Shown here in pieces: positions 1-6,014 of a stretch of 7,707 nucleotides of DNA. Origin of the DNA: Gammaproteobacteria bacterium UBA3067 (GTDB lineage Bacteria > Pseudomonadota > Gammaproteobacteria > Pseudomonadales > UBA3067); assembly GCA_002366835.1 (NCBI GenBank), contig DFBZ01000106.1:1-7707 (forward strand), written 5' to 3'. Position numbers and translations under genes: made by a program. The notes under the pieces are model-generated. The model ran no database searches and had not been told where the DNA came from. It was given only the letters and a program-made list of their open reading frames with translations. Each line of letters begins with the position of its first letter. Position 1 is the first letter of the stretch.

Positions 1-689
1 CCAACGTTTCACCACATAAAGTAGCGGGCTATGCCATCGCCAACATCAACCTAAAGGCATGCGCTACTGCGCGGGGTGATATTAGTGCTGAGGATATGGA
101 GCTAGTCGCCGACTTGGCAGATCGTTATAGTTTTGGTGAACTACGAACCACCCACAGGCAAAACCTGGTTCTTGCAGATGTAAAAGAGACTCAGCTATTT
201 CAACTTTGGACAGAACTAAATCAGGCCGGCCTCGCCACCGCTAACCTCGGCCAGATCACCGACATCACCTGCTGCCCAGGCGGCGATTTCTGCTCACTTG
301 CCAACGCAAAATCACTGCCCATCGCAGAAGATTTGCAGCGCACTTATAAACGCATAGACACCGTGAATGACATTGGCGAGCTGGAGCTCAACATATCGGG
401 CTGCATGAATGCTTGCGGCCATCATCATGTTGGTCACATCGGCATTTTGGGAGTCGATAAAAAAGGCAAGGAATTCTATCAAGTTTCCTTGGGGGGCTGC
501 TCCACTGACGACACCTCTCTAGGCAAAATTCTCGGCCCCTCATTTACCGCTAACGAAGTGACAGGTGTTGTGGAAAAATGCGTAAATGTTTACCTGGAAA
601 ACAGGAAAAACGAAGAACGCTTCATTGACACCTATCGACGCATTGGCATCGACCCCTTTAAAGAGCGTGCATATGAAAAAGCTAATTAA
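1..689 (+). CDS. cysI: Sulfite reductase hemoprotein (cysI-like), 3' part only
   Basis: The C-terminal 228 codons of an assimilatory siroheme/4Fe-4S sulfite reductase. The frame is open from base 3 with no stop, so the start lies outside the window; the ATG at 96 is internal, because conserved family sequence (for example GYAIANINLKACATARGDIS) precedes it. Known role: cytoplasmic six-electron reduction of sulfite to sulfide for cysteine synthesis. Seen here: the cluster ligands as C-X5-C (codons at 273 and 291, within CCPGGDFC) and C-X3-C (CMNAC, codons at 402 and 414), followed by GHHHVGHIGILG, typical of the second nitrite/sulfite reductase repeat. These four Cys bind the 4Fe-4S cluster that bridges to siroheme. 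The protein matches the roughly 550-residue Pseudomonas-type enzyme, which is followed by a DUF934 gene as here. The close relative nitrite reductase is less likely because of the DUF934 and cysB neighbours. The electron donor cannot be seen. Confidence 0.9.
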   Translation, partial: NVSPHKVAGYAIANINLKACATARGDISAEDMELVADLADRYSFGELRTTHRQNLVLADVKETQLFQLWTELNQAGLATANLGQITDITCCPGGDFCSLANAKSLPIAEDLQRTYKRIDTVNDIGELELNISGCMNACGHHHVGHIGILGVDKKGKEFYQVSLGGCSTDDTSLGKILGPSFTANEVTGVVEKCVNVYLENRKNEERFIDTYRRIGIDPFKERAYEKAN

Positions 690-1161
690 AAACCGTGAAA
701 TCGTCGACGACAGCTGGGCCATCGTTGAAAATGCGACTAACGCAAATGATTTTCCCGAGGGAGATCTCATCGTCAGCCTGCCCATCTGGCAAGAATATGC
801 TGAAATACTAAAAAAGCGCAAAACGCAGCTTGGCGTGTTATTAGCTTCAGACGAAGAGCCTGATGCAATAAAAGACGATCTAGACAAACTCGCAGTCATT
901 GCCATCGACTTCCCAAAATTTGCCGACGGTCGGGGCTATAGCTCAGCACACGAACTACGCATTTTCTACAATTACGAAGGCGAAATACGCGCAGTGGGCG
1001 ATGTATTAAGGGACCAATTATTTCAAATGGAACGCTGTGGCTTTAACAGTTTTGCAGTGCGAGCAGATCGCTCTATTGAAGATGCATTGAGTGCGTTTAA
1101 TGATTTTTCGGTCACCTACCAGGCCGACACGAAAAACCCACAACCGCTTTTTAGACGCTAG
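673..1161 (+). CDS. DUF934 family protein, sulfite reductase partner
   Basis: A 162-residue cytoplasmic protein of the DUF934 (COG3749) family, often labelled 'probably involved in sulfite reduction'; no reaction is established. The ATG at 673 is chosen over the in-frame upstream ATG at 586, because 586 would overlap the reductase gene by more than 100 bases and add a 29-residue leader absent from the family. With 673 the overlap is 17 bases, suggesting translational coupling; the Shine-Dalgarno is weak (AAAGAG). Hallmark motifs are present: FPKFADGRGYS at residues 80-90 and RAVGDVLRDQLFQMERCGF at about 106-124. Length fits the family (about 160-170). There is no signal peptide, membrane segment or Cys cluster; the single Cys (122) lies in the conserved RCGF. 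The gene tandem with a siroheme reductase is the main clue to its role. Family assignment is firm; function is inferred from context. Confidence 0.88.
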   Translation: MKKLIKNREIVDDSWAIVENATNANDFPEGDLIVSLPIWQEYAEILKKRKTQLGVLLASDEEPDAIKDDLDKLAVIAIDFPKFADGRGYSSAHELRIFYNYEGEIRAVGDVLRDQLFQMERCGFNSFAVRADRSIEDALSAFNDFSVTYQADTKNPQPLFRR

Positions 1162-1176
1162 ACATCAAACAAGTAT

Positions 1177-1205
1177 TGATGGTTCAAGTTTCTCCTGAAC
1201 CATCA
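1177..1205. terminator. Inverted repeat between convergent DUF934 gene and thrH
   Basis: Perfect 10-bp stem (TGATGGTTCA / TGAACCATCA) with a 9-base loop. It starts 15 bases after the DUF934 stop and lies 12 bases beyond the thrH stop on the other strand. Neither side has a strong T run (TATACCTTTA on the plus side, ATACTTGTTTG on the minus side). A two-way terminator is therefore likely by position but not textbook. Confidence 0.55.
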
Positions 1206-1217
1206 TATACCTTTACC

Positions 1218-1829
1218 TTACAAATCCCGAATACTGGCTTTTCTAAACTCTTCTTTTAACTCTTCGTAGGTATGGACCGCAGGATATTGAGGAAACTCTT
1301 CTATCACATTCTGAGGTGCTTTAAATAATATACCTGCCTCGGCTTCACTCAGCATCGTCGTATCATTGTACGAATCCCCAGCGGCAATAACACGGTAATT
1401 AAGAGAGTGAAAGGCCTTTACCGACTGGCGCTTGGGGTCTTTTTGGCGCAGCTTATAGTCAGTAACAAAACCCTTTTCATTGGTCTCAAGGCGATGACAA
1501 AACAATGTTGGCCAGCCAAGTTGACGCATTAGGGGTTGTGCAAATTCGTAAAAAGTATCTGACAATATGACCACCTGAAACCGCTCTCTTAACCAGTCAA
1601 CAAACTCTCGCGCACCTTCCATAGGTCCCATGTCGTCAATCACGGCCTGAATATCTGGCAAGCCCAGTTTATTCTGATCCAAAATCGCCAGCCGCTGCTT
1701 CATCAGCACATCGTAATCTGGAATATCCCGCGTAGTGGCTCTTAGTTCGTCAATTCCGGTGCGTTCGGCAAAGTTGATCCAAATTTCAGGCACCAAAACC
1801 CCTTCCAGATCCAGACATGCAACTTCCAC
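1218..1829 (-). CDS. thrH: ThrH: HAD phosphoserine phosphatase / homoserine phosphotransferase
   Basis: A 203-residue cytoplasmic HAD-superfamily enzyme. In Pseudomonas aeruginosa ThrH (205 residues) dephosphorylates phosphoserine and can pass the phosphate to homoserine, linking serine and threonine synthesis. Seen here: motif I DLEGVLVPE, with nucleophile Asp7 and Glu9 where most HAD phosphatases have a second Asp (typical of ThrH); motif II ILSDTF with Ser90-Asp91; a Lys in KDPKR near 130-133 for motif III; motif IV AAGDSYNDTTML with Asp152 and Asp156. The start is GTG, not ATG: an excellent AAGGAG lies 6 bases upstream and motif I begins at residue 7 as expected. Pseudomonas has thrH close to cysH and cysB, so the neighbourhood agrees. 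There is a 262-base gap to cysB upstream, so it may have its own promoter; only a weak candidate (CTGACA, 16 bases, TTTATT) was found about 65-90 bases before the start. Confidence 0.92.
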   Translation of the reverse strand: MEVACLDLEGVLVPEIWINFAERTGIDELRATTRDIPDYDVLMKQRLAILDQNKLGLPDIQAVIDDMGPMEGAREFVDWLRERFQVVILSDTFYEFAQPLMRQLGWPTLFCHRLETNEKGFVTDYKLRQKDPKRQSVKAFHSLNYRVIAAGDSYNDTTMLSEAEAGILFKAPQNVIEEFPQYPAVHTYEELKEEFRKASIRDL

Positions 1830-1835
1830 AGCGAA

Positions 1836-1841
1836 CTCCTT
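1836..1841 (-). promoter_or_regulatory. Ribosome binding site fixing the thrH GTG start
   Basis: AAGGAG on the minus strand, 6 bases before GTG. It is the strongest Shine-Dalgarno in this stretch and decides for the GTG start. Confidence 0.8.
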
Positions 1842-2009
1842 ATAACATTAAGAAACGGAAAAACCAGGCCCTTGCCTAGTCGAATAAACGCGGCAACTTT
1901 ACCTTGTCAGCGGGCGGTATGCAACGCGCGCACTGCTTTGCATACATCGTGAAATTAATGAAAGCCTGAAGGGGAATTATTACGGGAACACTAACAAGAG
2001 AAAAGTAAT

Positions 2010-2037
2010 GCTCCGGACTCAGCAATATGACCGGAGC
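2010..2037. terminator. GC-rich stem-loop in the cysB-thrH gap
   Basis: Perfect 7-bp stem (GCTCCGG / CCGGAGC) around a 14-base loop. Read on the minus strand it is followed by ATTACTTTTCTC, so it could be a second weak terminator behind cysB, 55-82 bases past its stop. The rest of the 1830-2091 gap holds no credible gene. Confidence 0.35.
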
Positions 2038-2061
2038 TTGATAAAACCGAAACGCATAATA

Positions 2062-2079
2062 TTGAAGCCTGGGCTTCAA
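2062..2079. terminator. Compact hairpin just after cysB
   Basis: Perfect 8-bp inverted repeat TTGAAGCC / GGCTTCAA with 2 bases between (in RNA probably a 7-bp stem with a 4-base loop). It lies 13 bases beyond the cysB stop. On the minus strand TATTATGCGTTTCGGTTTT follows, a broken T-rich tail. It is the likely end of the cysB transcript, of modest strength. Confidence 0.5.
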
Positions 2080-2091
2080 ATATCGCGATAA

Positions 2092-3063
2092 TTAGTAGGT
2101 TGGCAGCTCGATATGGTTAAAAAGCTCATCGATCTCTTCCCTTGTTCCACGACTAATAGCCTCTTCAATCACCTCTCTCGTTAAGTGCGGAGCAAAGGTT
2201 TCGATGAATTCATACATATAGCCCCGAATAAAGGTTCCTTTGCGAAACCCTATTTTGGTAATACTCGGCTCAAACAAGTGGCTGGCATCGAGTGTCACCA
2301 AACCCTCTGCCACCTCATCACAGGCCATCTTAGCCACAATCCCCACACCTAAGCCCAGGCGTACATAGGTTTTAATTACATCCGCATCGGCAGCAGTAAA
2401 AACAACCTTTGGAGAAAGCCCCCTGGATAAAAATGCATCATCCAGTTTCGATCGTCCGGTAAAACCGAACACATAGGTCACAATAGGATAACGTGCCACA
2501 TCCTCCAAAGTCAGCTCGGAAACCTGCGTCAACGGATGACCTTCAGGAACGACGATACTGCGATTCCATTTATAACAAGGCATCATAATCAGATCACTAA
2601 ACAGATCCAGAGCTTCCGTGGCAATGGCGAAATCCACAGTGCCATCAGCAGCCATTTCTGATATCTGAATCGGTGTGCCCTGGTGCATGTGTAAGGAAAC
2701 GTCAGGATAACTATCGATAAACTCTTTAATAATGGGTGGAAGCGCATAACGCGCCTGGGTATGGGTTGTTGCTAAAGAAAGACTACCTTTCTCTTCATCA
2801 CTAAACTCAAGCGCCACCTGTTTAATACTTTCCACTTTACTGAGTATTTCACCAGCAATTTTTAATATCACCTCGCCCGCAGGTGTCACACGCGTAAGAT
2901 GTTTTCCGCTTCTGGAAAAAACCTCAACACCAAGCTCATCCTCAAGTAAGCGAATCTGTTTGCTGATACCCGGCTGCGATGTGTAAAGACTTTGCGCCGT
3001 AACAGAAACGTTAAGGTCGTGCTTAGAAACTTCCCATATATAACGAAGTTGTTGAAGTTTCAT
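2092..3063 (-). CDS. cysB: CysB, LysR-type regulator of sulfur assimilation
   Basis: A 323-residue LysR-family activator, nearly the length of E. coli CysB (324). Known role: a tetrameric DNA-binding protein that activates sulfate uptake and reduction genes when N-/O-acetylserine is present and is opposed by sulfide or thiosulfate. Seen here: an N-terminal winged helix-turn-helix (about residues 1-60, with MKLQQLRYIWEVSKHDLNVS and TSQPGISKQIRLLEDELG), a linker helix, then the periplasmic-binding-protein-like effector domain. The ligand site ATTHTQARYALP places Thr100 and Thr102 at the E. coli numbering, and Thr202 falls in VFGFTGRS as in E. coli. FTAADADVIKTYVRLGLGVGI is also CysB-like, so related regulators (Cbl and other LysR proteins) are less likely. 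The ATG is preceded by GGAGG at about 5 bases. It is transcribed alone, away from the EAL-HDOD gene; the cysI-like gene nearby is a probable target, but its promoter is outside the window. Confidence 0.95.
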   Translation of the reverse strand: MKLQQLRYIWEVSKHDLNVSVTAQSLYTSQPGISKQIRLLEDELGVEVFSRSGKHLTRVTPAGEVILKIAGEILSKVESIKQVALEFSDEEKGSLSLATTHTQARYALPPIIKEFIDSYPDVSLHMHQGTPIQISEMAADGTVDFAIATEALDLFSDLIMMPCYKWNRSIVVPEGHPLTQVSELTLEDVARYPIVTYVFGFTGRSKLDDAFLSRGLSPKVVFTAADADVIKTYVRLGLGVGIVAKMACDEVAEGLVTLDASHLFEPSITKIGFRKGTFIRGYMYEFIETFAPHLTREVIEEAISRGTREEIDELFNHIELPTY

Positions 3064-3113
3064 TTTTCCTCCCTGGTGGGTTTTTATGCACTGAAAGCTA
3101 TATAGAATACATG

Positions 3114-3142
3114 TTTATAAAACCAAATGGAATATAAGGCAA
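3114..3142 (-). promoter_or_regulatory. Probable sigma70 promoter of cysB
   Basis: On the minus strand TTGCCT (3137-3142) and TATAAA (3114-3119) are separated by exactly 17 bases. Transcription would start near 3107, leaving a leader of about 44 bases before the cysB ATG. The boxes were seen directly; activity is inferred. Confidence 0.5.
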
Positions 3143-3378
3143 GCCATCCCTATCTAAACGCTATCCTGTTAGAAATTCCAACCATAAAGGTAGACCAAAA
3201 ATTGGTTTTTTAAAATAAGAAAGCAGGCTGATTCTTATTTATGGACGCTCTGAATGGATTATCAGTGCTTGGTGTAAAAGGATCTATGCAAGATAAAGAT
3301 ATCCACATCTGCACCGACAAAGCCACTGTTTTAAAACGGGAAGGTCACTTTCAAACCAGAATAAATAATAAGAACTTC

Positions 3379-3396
3379 TAAAAATTAGAATTTTTA
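3379..3396. repeat. AT-only palindrome
   Basis: TAAAAATT and AATTTTTA form a perfect 8-bp inverted repeat with 2 bases between. A shifted second palindrome (TTCTA / TAGAA, 3376-3390) overlaps it. It lies in the 3064-3627 gap, right where AT-rich DNA gives way to the GC-richer block that follows. It could be a regulator site or just low-complexity sequence. Confidence 0.3.
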
Positions 3397-3403
3397 TTCG
3401 AAA

Positions 3404-3543
3404 GCAAAGAAGCACCGCACGGAGACTAGGAGTGCACAAGGGCCACATGAGGGGTTGAATGCGGAGCTGACGCGGTTATCGGGTAAAAGGCAATTTTTAG
3501 AGATGCCCTAGGGTAATAAGCCAAGGGGCAGCGCTCCGCGTTC
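3404..3543 (+). repeat. Structured GC-richer block, candidate dispersed repeat with coding-like tail
   Basis: This fills the middle of the 564-base gap between cysB and the EAL-HDOD gene. An 11-bp stem (GAATGCGGAGC at 3457-3467 with GCTCCGCGTTC at 3533-3543, one T-G pair) encloses 65 bases. Within it lie a second stem (TGCCC 3504-3508 / GGGCA 3526-3530) and the palindrome CCCTAGGG (3506-3513). One plus-strand frame, open from 3389 to a TAG at 3509-3511, has no start codon of its own; it ends in GLNAELTRLSGKRQFLEMP. From memory, very similar tails recur around marine gammaproteobacterial genomes, which suggests a dispersed repeat, but this cannot be checked here. It is richer in G and C than the flanks. 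It could instead be a decayed gene end or a structured RNA. Confidence 0.4.
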
Positions 3544-3568
3544 CTCCATCCATTTCTAGTCTAGAATA

Positions 3569-3596
3569 AAGACATCACCTACAAACCTGATGTCTT
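3569..3596 (+). promoter_or_regulatory. Stem-loop in front of the EAL-HDOD gene
   Basis: Perfect 9-bp stem (AAGACATCA / TGATGTCTT) around a 10-base loop, ending 31 bases before the ATG. A lone -10-like TAGAAT (3562-3567) lies next to it, inside the small palindrome TTCTAG-T-CTAGAA (3554-3566), without a matching -35. It could be a leader hairpin of this gene or a weak terminator (CCCCTTATTT follows). Confidence 0.4.
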
Positions 3597-3627
3597 CCCC
3601 TTATTTCACCAAAAAATCACCTTATCC

Positions 3628-4836
3628 ATGCCAAGTCAATCAGCTCTATTTGCCAGACAACCTATCTACAATGCCAAATTAAAAGTTCACGCTTATGAGC
3701 TTTTATTTCGACCCACTGAAGATATTTCCAACAACTCAGTAGATGGGGATTCAGCCACCTCTCAGGTCATACTCAACGCGCTTACCGCCACAGATTTTCA
3801 ATCGGTACTCGACAACAAACCAGCCTTCATTAACTTCACTAGAAACTGGCTAAAACAAGCCCCTCCGCTTCCCTCTGATAAAATCGTCGTAGAGATACTA
3901 GAAGACATTGAAGTGGATGAAGAACTCATACGCGATGTGCGTCACCTTTCAGAGCTGGGCTTCACCATCGCCCTTGATGACTTTGTACTGACAGAAAAGA
4001 CTGAGCCACTGCTAGACATCGCCGATATTGTTAAAATGGATGTTCTTAATACCGATGAACAGTGCCTCGCTCAAACCCTCGAGAAGCTCAAGGAATATCC
4101 CTTAAAGCTCCTGGCTGAAAAGGTTGAAGATCACGTTATGTACCAACAATGCAAAGAGATGGGCTTCGAATTTTTCCAAGGATTCTTCTTAAGTAAGCCA
4201 GAAAATATTCAAGGCAATGCCCTAGCGAGCAACCAACTCATCATATTAAACATACTCACCTCCTTACAAAACCCTGACATCACCATCAACGAAGTCGCAT
4301 CTCTTATCGATCAGGACCCCCCCTTGAGTTACAAAGTGCTTAAGTTGATCAACTCCCCTTTACTGCGCGTACAGCAGGATGTTACTTCGATACACAAGGC
4401 TATTAACTTGCTGGGCTTAGATCAAATAAAACGTTGGGCAAGCATTATTTCACTTACAAAGCTTGCCGATAAACCCGACATTATTTTTTTGGAAGCGCTT
4501 TTTAGAGCAAAAATGTGTGAAGAAATAGCCATCAGAGAGAATTTAAAAGAGCCACAGATGTTCTTTACTGTAGGACTATTTTCCATGTTAGATGCTTTCT
4601 TTGACAGGTCACTCTCCGATATATTGCAAGACCTGCCCCTCGAAGAACCCGTTAAGCTTGCGATCGAGCATAAAACAGGCCTACCTGGTGACATCTTAAG
4701 CCTGGTACTCGCTCATGAGCAGGGAAAGTGGGAGAAGCTGGAAAAGCATTTGGGTATCGATGATAATATATTTGAAGCGAGCCAGCTGGCCGCAATAATG
4801 TGGTCCCAGGAAATATTCGAATTTACCAGCAATTAA
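3628..4836 (+). CDS. EAL-HDOD (YuxH-type) c-di-GMP-related signalling protein
   Basis: A 402-residue soluble protein of the COG3434 type: a compact EAL domain (about 1-190) followed by an HDOD domain (about 200-390). EAL domains degrade cyclic di-GMP; HDOD domains are phosphohydrolase-like folds used in signalling. Seen here: ELLFR (Glu24-Arg28) in place of EAL, Asn69 in FINFT, Glu89 in VVEILE, Asp117-Asp118 in ALDDF, Lys136 in VKMD, Glu164 in AEKVE and Gln184 in QGFFLSKP. The usual metal and catalytic positions are thus kept, but the loop after DDF (normally G-[TA]-G) is replaced by VLTEK, and AEGVE has Lys for Gly. The HDOD part shows LIDQDPPLSYKVLKLINSP and AINLLGLDQIKRW. The ATG at 3628 fits because ALFARQPIYNAKLKVHAYELLFR is the usual beginning. 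No Shine-Dalgarno is visible. Relatives such as Vibrio cholerae CdgJ affect motility; whether this one is an enzyme or only a sensor is open. Confidence 0.88.
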   Translation: MPSQSALFARQPIYNAKLKVHAYELLFRPTEDISNNSVDGDSATSQVILNALTATDFQSVLDNKPAFINFTRNWLKQAPPLPSDKIVVEILEDIEVDEELIRDVRHLSELGFTIALDDFVLTEKTEPLLDIADIVKMDVLNTDEQCLAQTLEKLKEYPLKLLAEKVEDHVMYQQCKEMGFEFFQGFFLSKPENIQGNALASNQLIILNILTSLQNPDITINEVASLIDQDPPLSYKVLKLINSPLLRVQQDVTSIHKAINLLGLDQIKRWASIISLTKLADKPDIIFLEALFRAKMCEEIAIRENLKEPQMFFTVGLFSMLDAFFDRSLSDILQDLPLEEPVKLAIEHKTGLPGDILSLVLAHEQGKWEKLEKHLGIDDNIFEASQLAAIMWSQEIFEFTSN

Positions 4837-4872
4837 CAGCAGGCATCATCCACTGGACATTTTGACATTATT

Positions 4873-4888
4873 TCACTTCGTAAAGTGA
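4873..4888. repeat. Small inverted repeat between the EAL-HDOD and GIY-YIG genes
   Basis: A 6-bp stem (TCACTT / AAGTGA) with loop CGTA, 37 bases after the EAL-HDOD stop. It lacks a T run, so it is a poor terminator. A consensus TTGACA (4862-4867) just upstream has no -10 at the right distance. Confidence 0.25.
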
Positions 4889-4924
4889 CAAACCCTGAAC
4901 ACCAATCCGTACAAAAAATTGCTT

Positions 4925-5212
4925 ATGAATAGCCAGAAAAACAAAAATAACTGGAGTGTTTATATTATTGAAGCTTGCGATGGCTCTTTTTACACTGGCA
5001 TTACAACTGATACCGAACGACGTTTTTCTGAACATTTAAATGGTAAAAAGGGCGCCAAATATTTTAATGGGAAGACTCCAATCAGAATTTTGTTTAACGA
5101 AACAAATCACGACAGAAGCTCAGCCAGTAAACAGGAAGCTCGCATCAAATCCATGACGCGAGCTCAAAAAAAGACACTCATTAACGCGTTTCAATATCCA
5201 CAAGATCAATAG
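4925..5212 (+). CDS. Small GIY-YIG nuclease domain protein (UPF0213/YhbQ type)
   Basis: A stand-alone GIY-YIG domain of 95 residues, typical of the UPF0213 group. GIY-YIG domains cut DNA through a Tyr/Arg/Glu site with one metal ion; the cell role of the small solo members is not settled (DNA repair or processing of damaged DNA has been suggested). Seen here: WSVYII (10-15) for the GIY strand, SFYTGIT (21-27) for YIG, Arg33 and His37 in ERRFSEH, GAKYFNGKTP (43-52), and Glu71 in KQEARIKSM as the metal-binding Glu. All key residues are present, so it should be active. The ATG at 4925 is chosen; a TTG two codons earlier is also in frame, and neither has a clear Shine-Dalgarno. It follows the EAL-HDOD gene by 88 bases and its stop is 6 bases from the converging PEP-CTERM gene, with no terminator between them. 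Confidence 0.85.
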   Translation: MNSQKNKNNWSVYIIEACDGSFYTGITTDTERRFSEHLNGKKGAKYFNGKTPIRILFNETNHDRSSASKQEARIKSMTRAQKKTLINAFQYPQDQ

Positions 5213-5218
5213 GAATAA

Positions 5219-5851
5219 CTAAAGCTCATTCGCCGAATGTTGAAACATTACCTTAAGCGAAGCACCTACTTTTCGATTTCTGAGAGTCACAAGGCCCGCT
5301 AACCCAAGTGCAAATAAAAATAGTGTTGCTGGCTCAGGAACTTCGAAAGCAGAAGAATAAACAATGGAGTCGCCCCTCTGAGTTGCATTAAAACTCCAAT
5401 ACGATTCGACTTTTTCAATGCCATCAGTGAGAAAGCCTCTACCCAAAACCTCCATCGTACCCGCTAAGGCGTCAAACTCCTGCGAATAGAAATAACCAAG
5501 CTCAAACCAGAGATCAATCGTGCCATCGTAGCCCTTATCAAAAGACCATAACACCTCACCCGACACACTGGATGCGCCGAAATTATAGTAGTTCACCCAG
5601 CTGCCATCACCTCCTCTAGGGCCAGGCTGCTCCACTTCAAAATCATCGAGAAAGTCCTCTTCCGCCGCCTTCACTTCCGCCCACCCAGAACTGGTAAAAA
5701 CCACCTCTTCGGCAACATAGTCAATGCCTTCTATTACACCGGTAATTCCCAGAGAACCCTTCGTAGGAATGGCGACTACATGCGCACTGACAAACATTAA
5801 AATACTCACAAATATGGCCTTAACAACTGAATCCACTGTCCACTTATTCAA
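5219..5851 (-). CDS. PEP-CTERM sorting domain protein, secreted
   Basis: A 210-residue exported protein of unknown function. The N-terminus is a signal peptide (hydrophobic core about 10-27, likely cut after SAHVVA). The C-terminus is a PEP-CTERM signal: VPEP (Pro172-Glu173-Pro174), a hydrophobic stretch about 175-190 and a basic patch RNRK (191-194). Such signals are processed by an exosortase and occur in bacteria making exopolysaccharide; no exosortase gene is in this window. The middle part is acidic and rich in aromatics and Gly/Ser, probably beta-rich, has no Cys, and I do not recognise a domain. The start is TTG with AAGGTGA 6 bases upstream; an in-frame TGA two codons before it rules out a longer form, and a GTG five codons later is the alternative. 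Oddity: 16 residues follow the basic patch, longer than usual for this signal. Confidence 0.85.
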   Translation of the reverse strand: MNKWTVDSVVKAIFVSILMFVSAHVVAIPTKGSLGITGVIEGIDYVAEEVVFTSSGWAEVKAAEEDFLDDFEVEQPGPRGGDGSWVNYYNFGASSVSGEVLWSFDKGYDGTIDLWFELGYFYSQEFDALAGTMEVLGRGFLTDGIEKVESYWSFNATQRGDSIVYSSAFEVPEPATLFLFALGLAGLVTLRNRKVGASLKVMFQHSANEL

Positions 5852-5857
5852 TTTAGC

Positions 5858-5864
5858 TCACCTT
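5858..5864 (-). promoter_or_regulatory. Ribosome binding site deciding the TTG start of the PEP-CTERM gene
   Basis: AAGGTGA on the minus strand, 6 bases before TTG. This supports TTG over the in-frame GTG five codons later. Confidence 0.65.
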
Positions 5865-5984
5865 TTTAATGAAATTCAATACCAGGTCGCATGCTAAACG
5901 ATTTCACCTAGCTACAATGTAAGCTCGTGTTTTCTTTATGTTATCCCTGCTAAATTAAGCTATTGAAAACAGAGAAGCTGAGCT

Positions 5985-6014
5985 GGCTGACAAGCAAGGT
6001 CAGCCCAAAGGGCT
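5985..6014 (+). promoter_or_regulatory. Overlapping stem-loops upstream of the OmpA-family lipoprotein gene
   Basis: GGCTGAC (5985-5991) pairs perfectly with GTCAGCC (5999-6005) over a 7-base loop. AGCCC (6002-6006) pairs with GGGCT (6010-6014) over three A's. The two share 6002-6005, so only one can form at a time. A -10-like TATGAT (6014-6019) follows, without a clear -35. If transcription starts after it, these are DNA sites rather than RNA hairpins. Confidence 0.3.

Noticed and set aside
586..672. A 29-residue N-terminal extension of the DUF934 protein
   Set aside because: It lies wholly inside the reductase coding region in another frame, and the family begins at the ATG at 673.
1876..2079. 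A 67-codon minus-strand frame in the cysB-thrH gap
   Set aside because: It would start at TTG inside the cysB terminator hairpin with no ribosome site, and the protein has no recognisable features.
3194..3211. Terminator-like ACCAA-AAA-TTGGT followed by T's on the plus strand
   Set aside because: The stem is only 5 bp with a 3-base loop in AT-rich DNA, and no plus-strand gene ends upstream of it.
3241..3381. A 46-codon plus-strand frame beginning MDALNGLSVLGVKG in the cysB/EAL-HDOD gap
   Set aside because: There is no Shine-Dalgarno, no recognisable family and no hydrophobic or motif pattern, and an in-frame stop lies four codons before the ATG. A frame of this length is expected by chance, so conservation in relatives would be needed to accept it.
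3426..3513. An IS-derived mini-element bounded by the two CTAG sites
   Set aside because: The minus-strand GGGCATCTCTAAAAAT recalls some insertion sequence ends, but the other side (GAGTGCACAAGG) does not match it, so there are no terminal inverted repeats.
4862..4888. Promoter for the GIY-YIG gene from a consensus TTGACA
   Set aside because: No -10-like hexamer lies 15-19 bases downstream (GTGACA at 17), so the -35 match alone is not enough.
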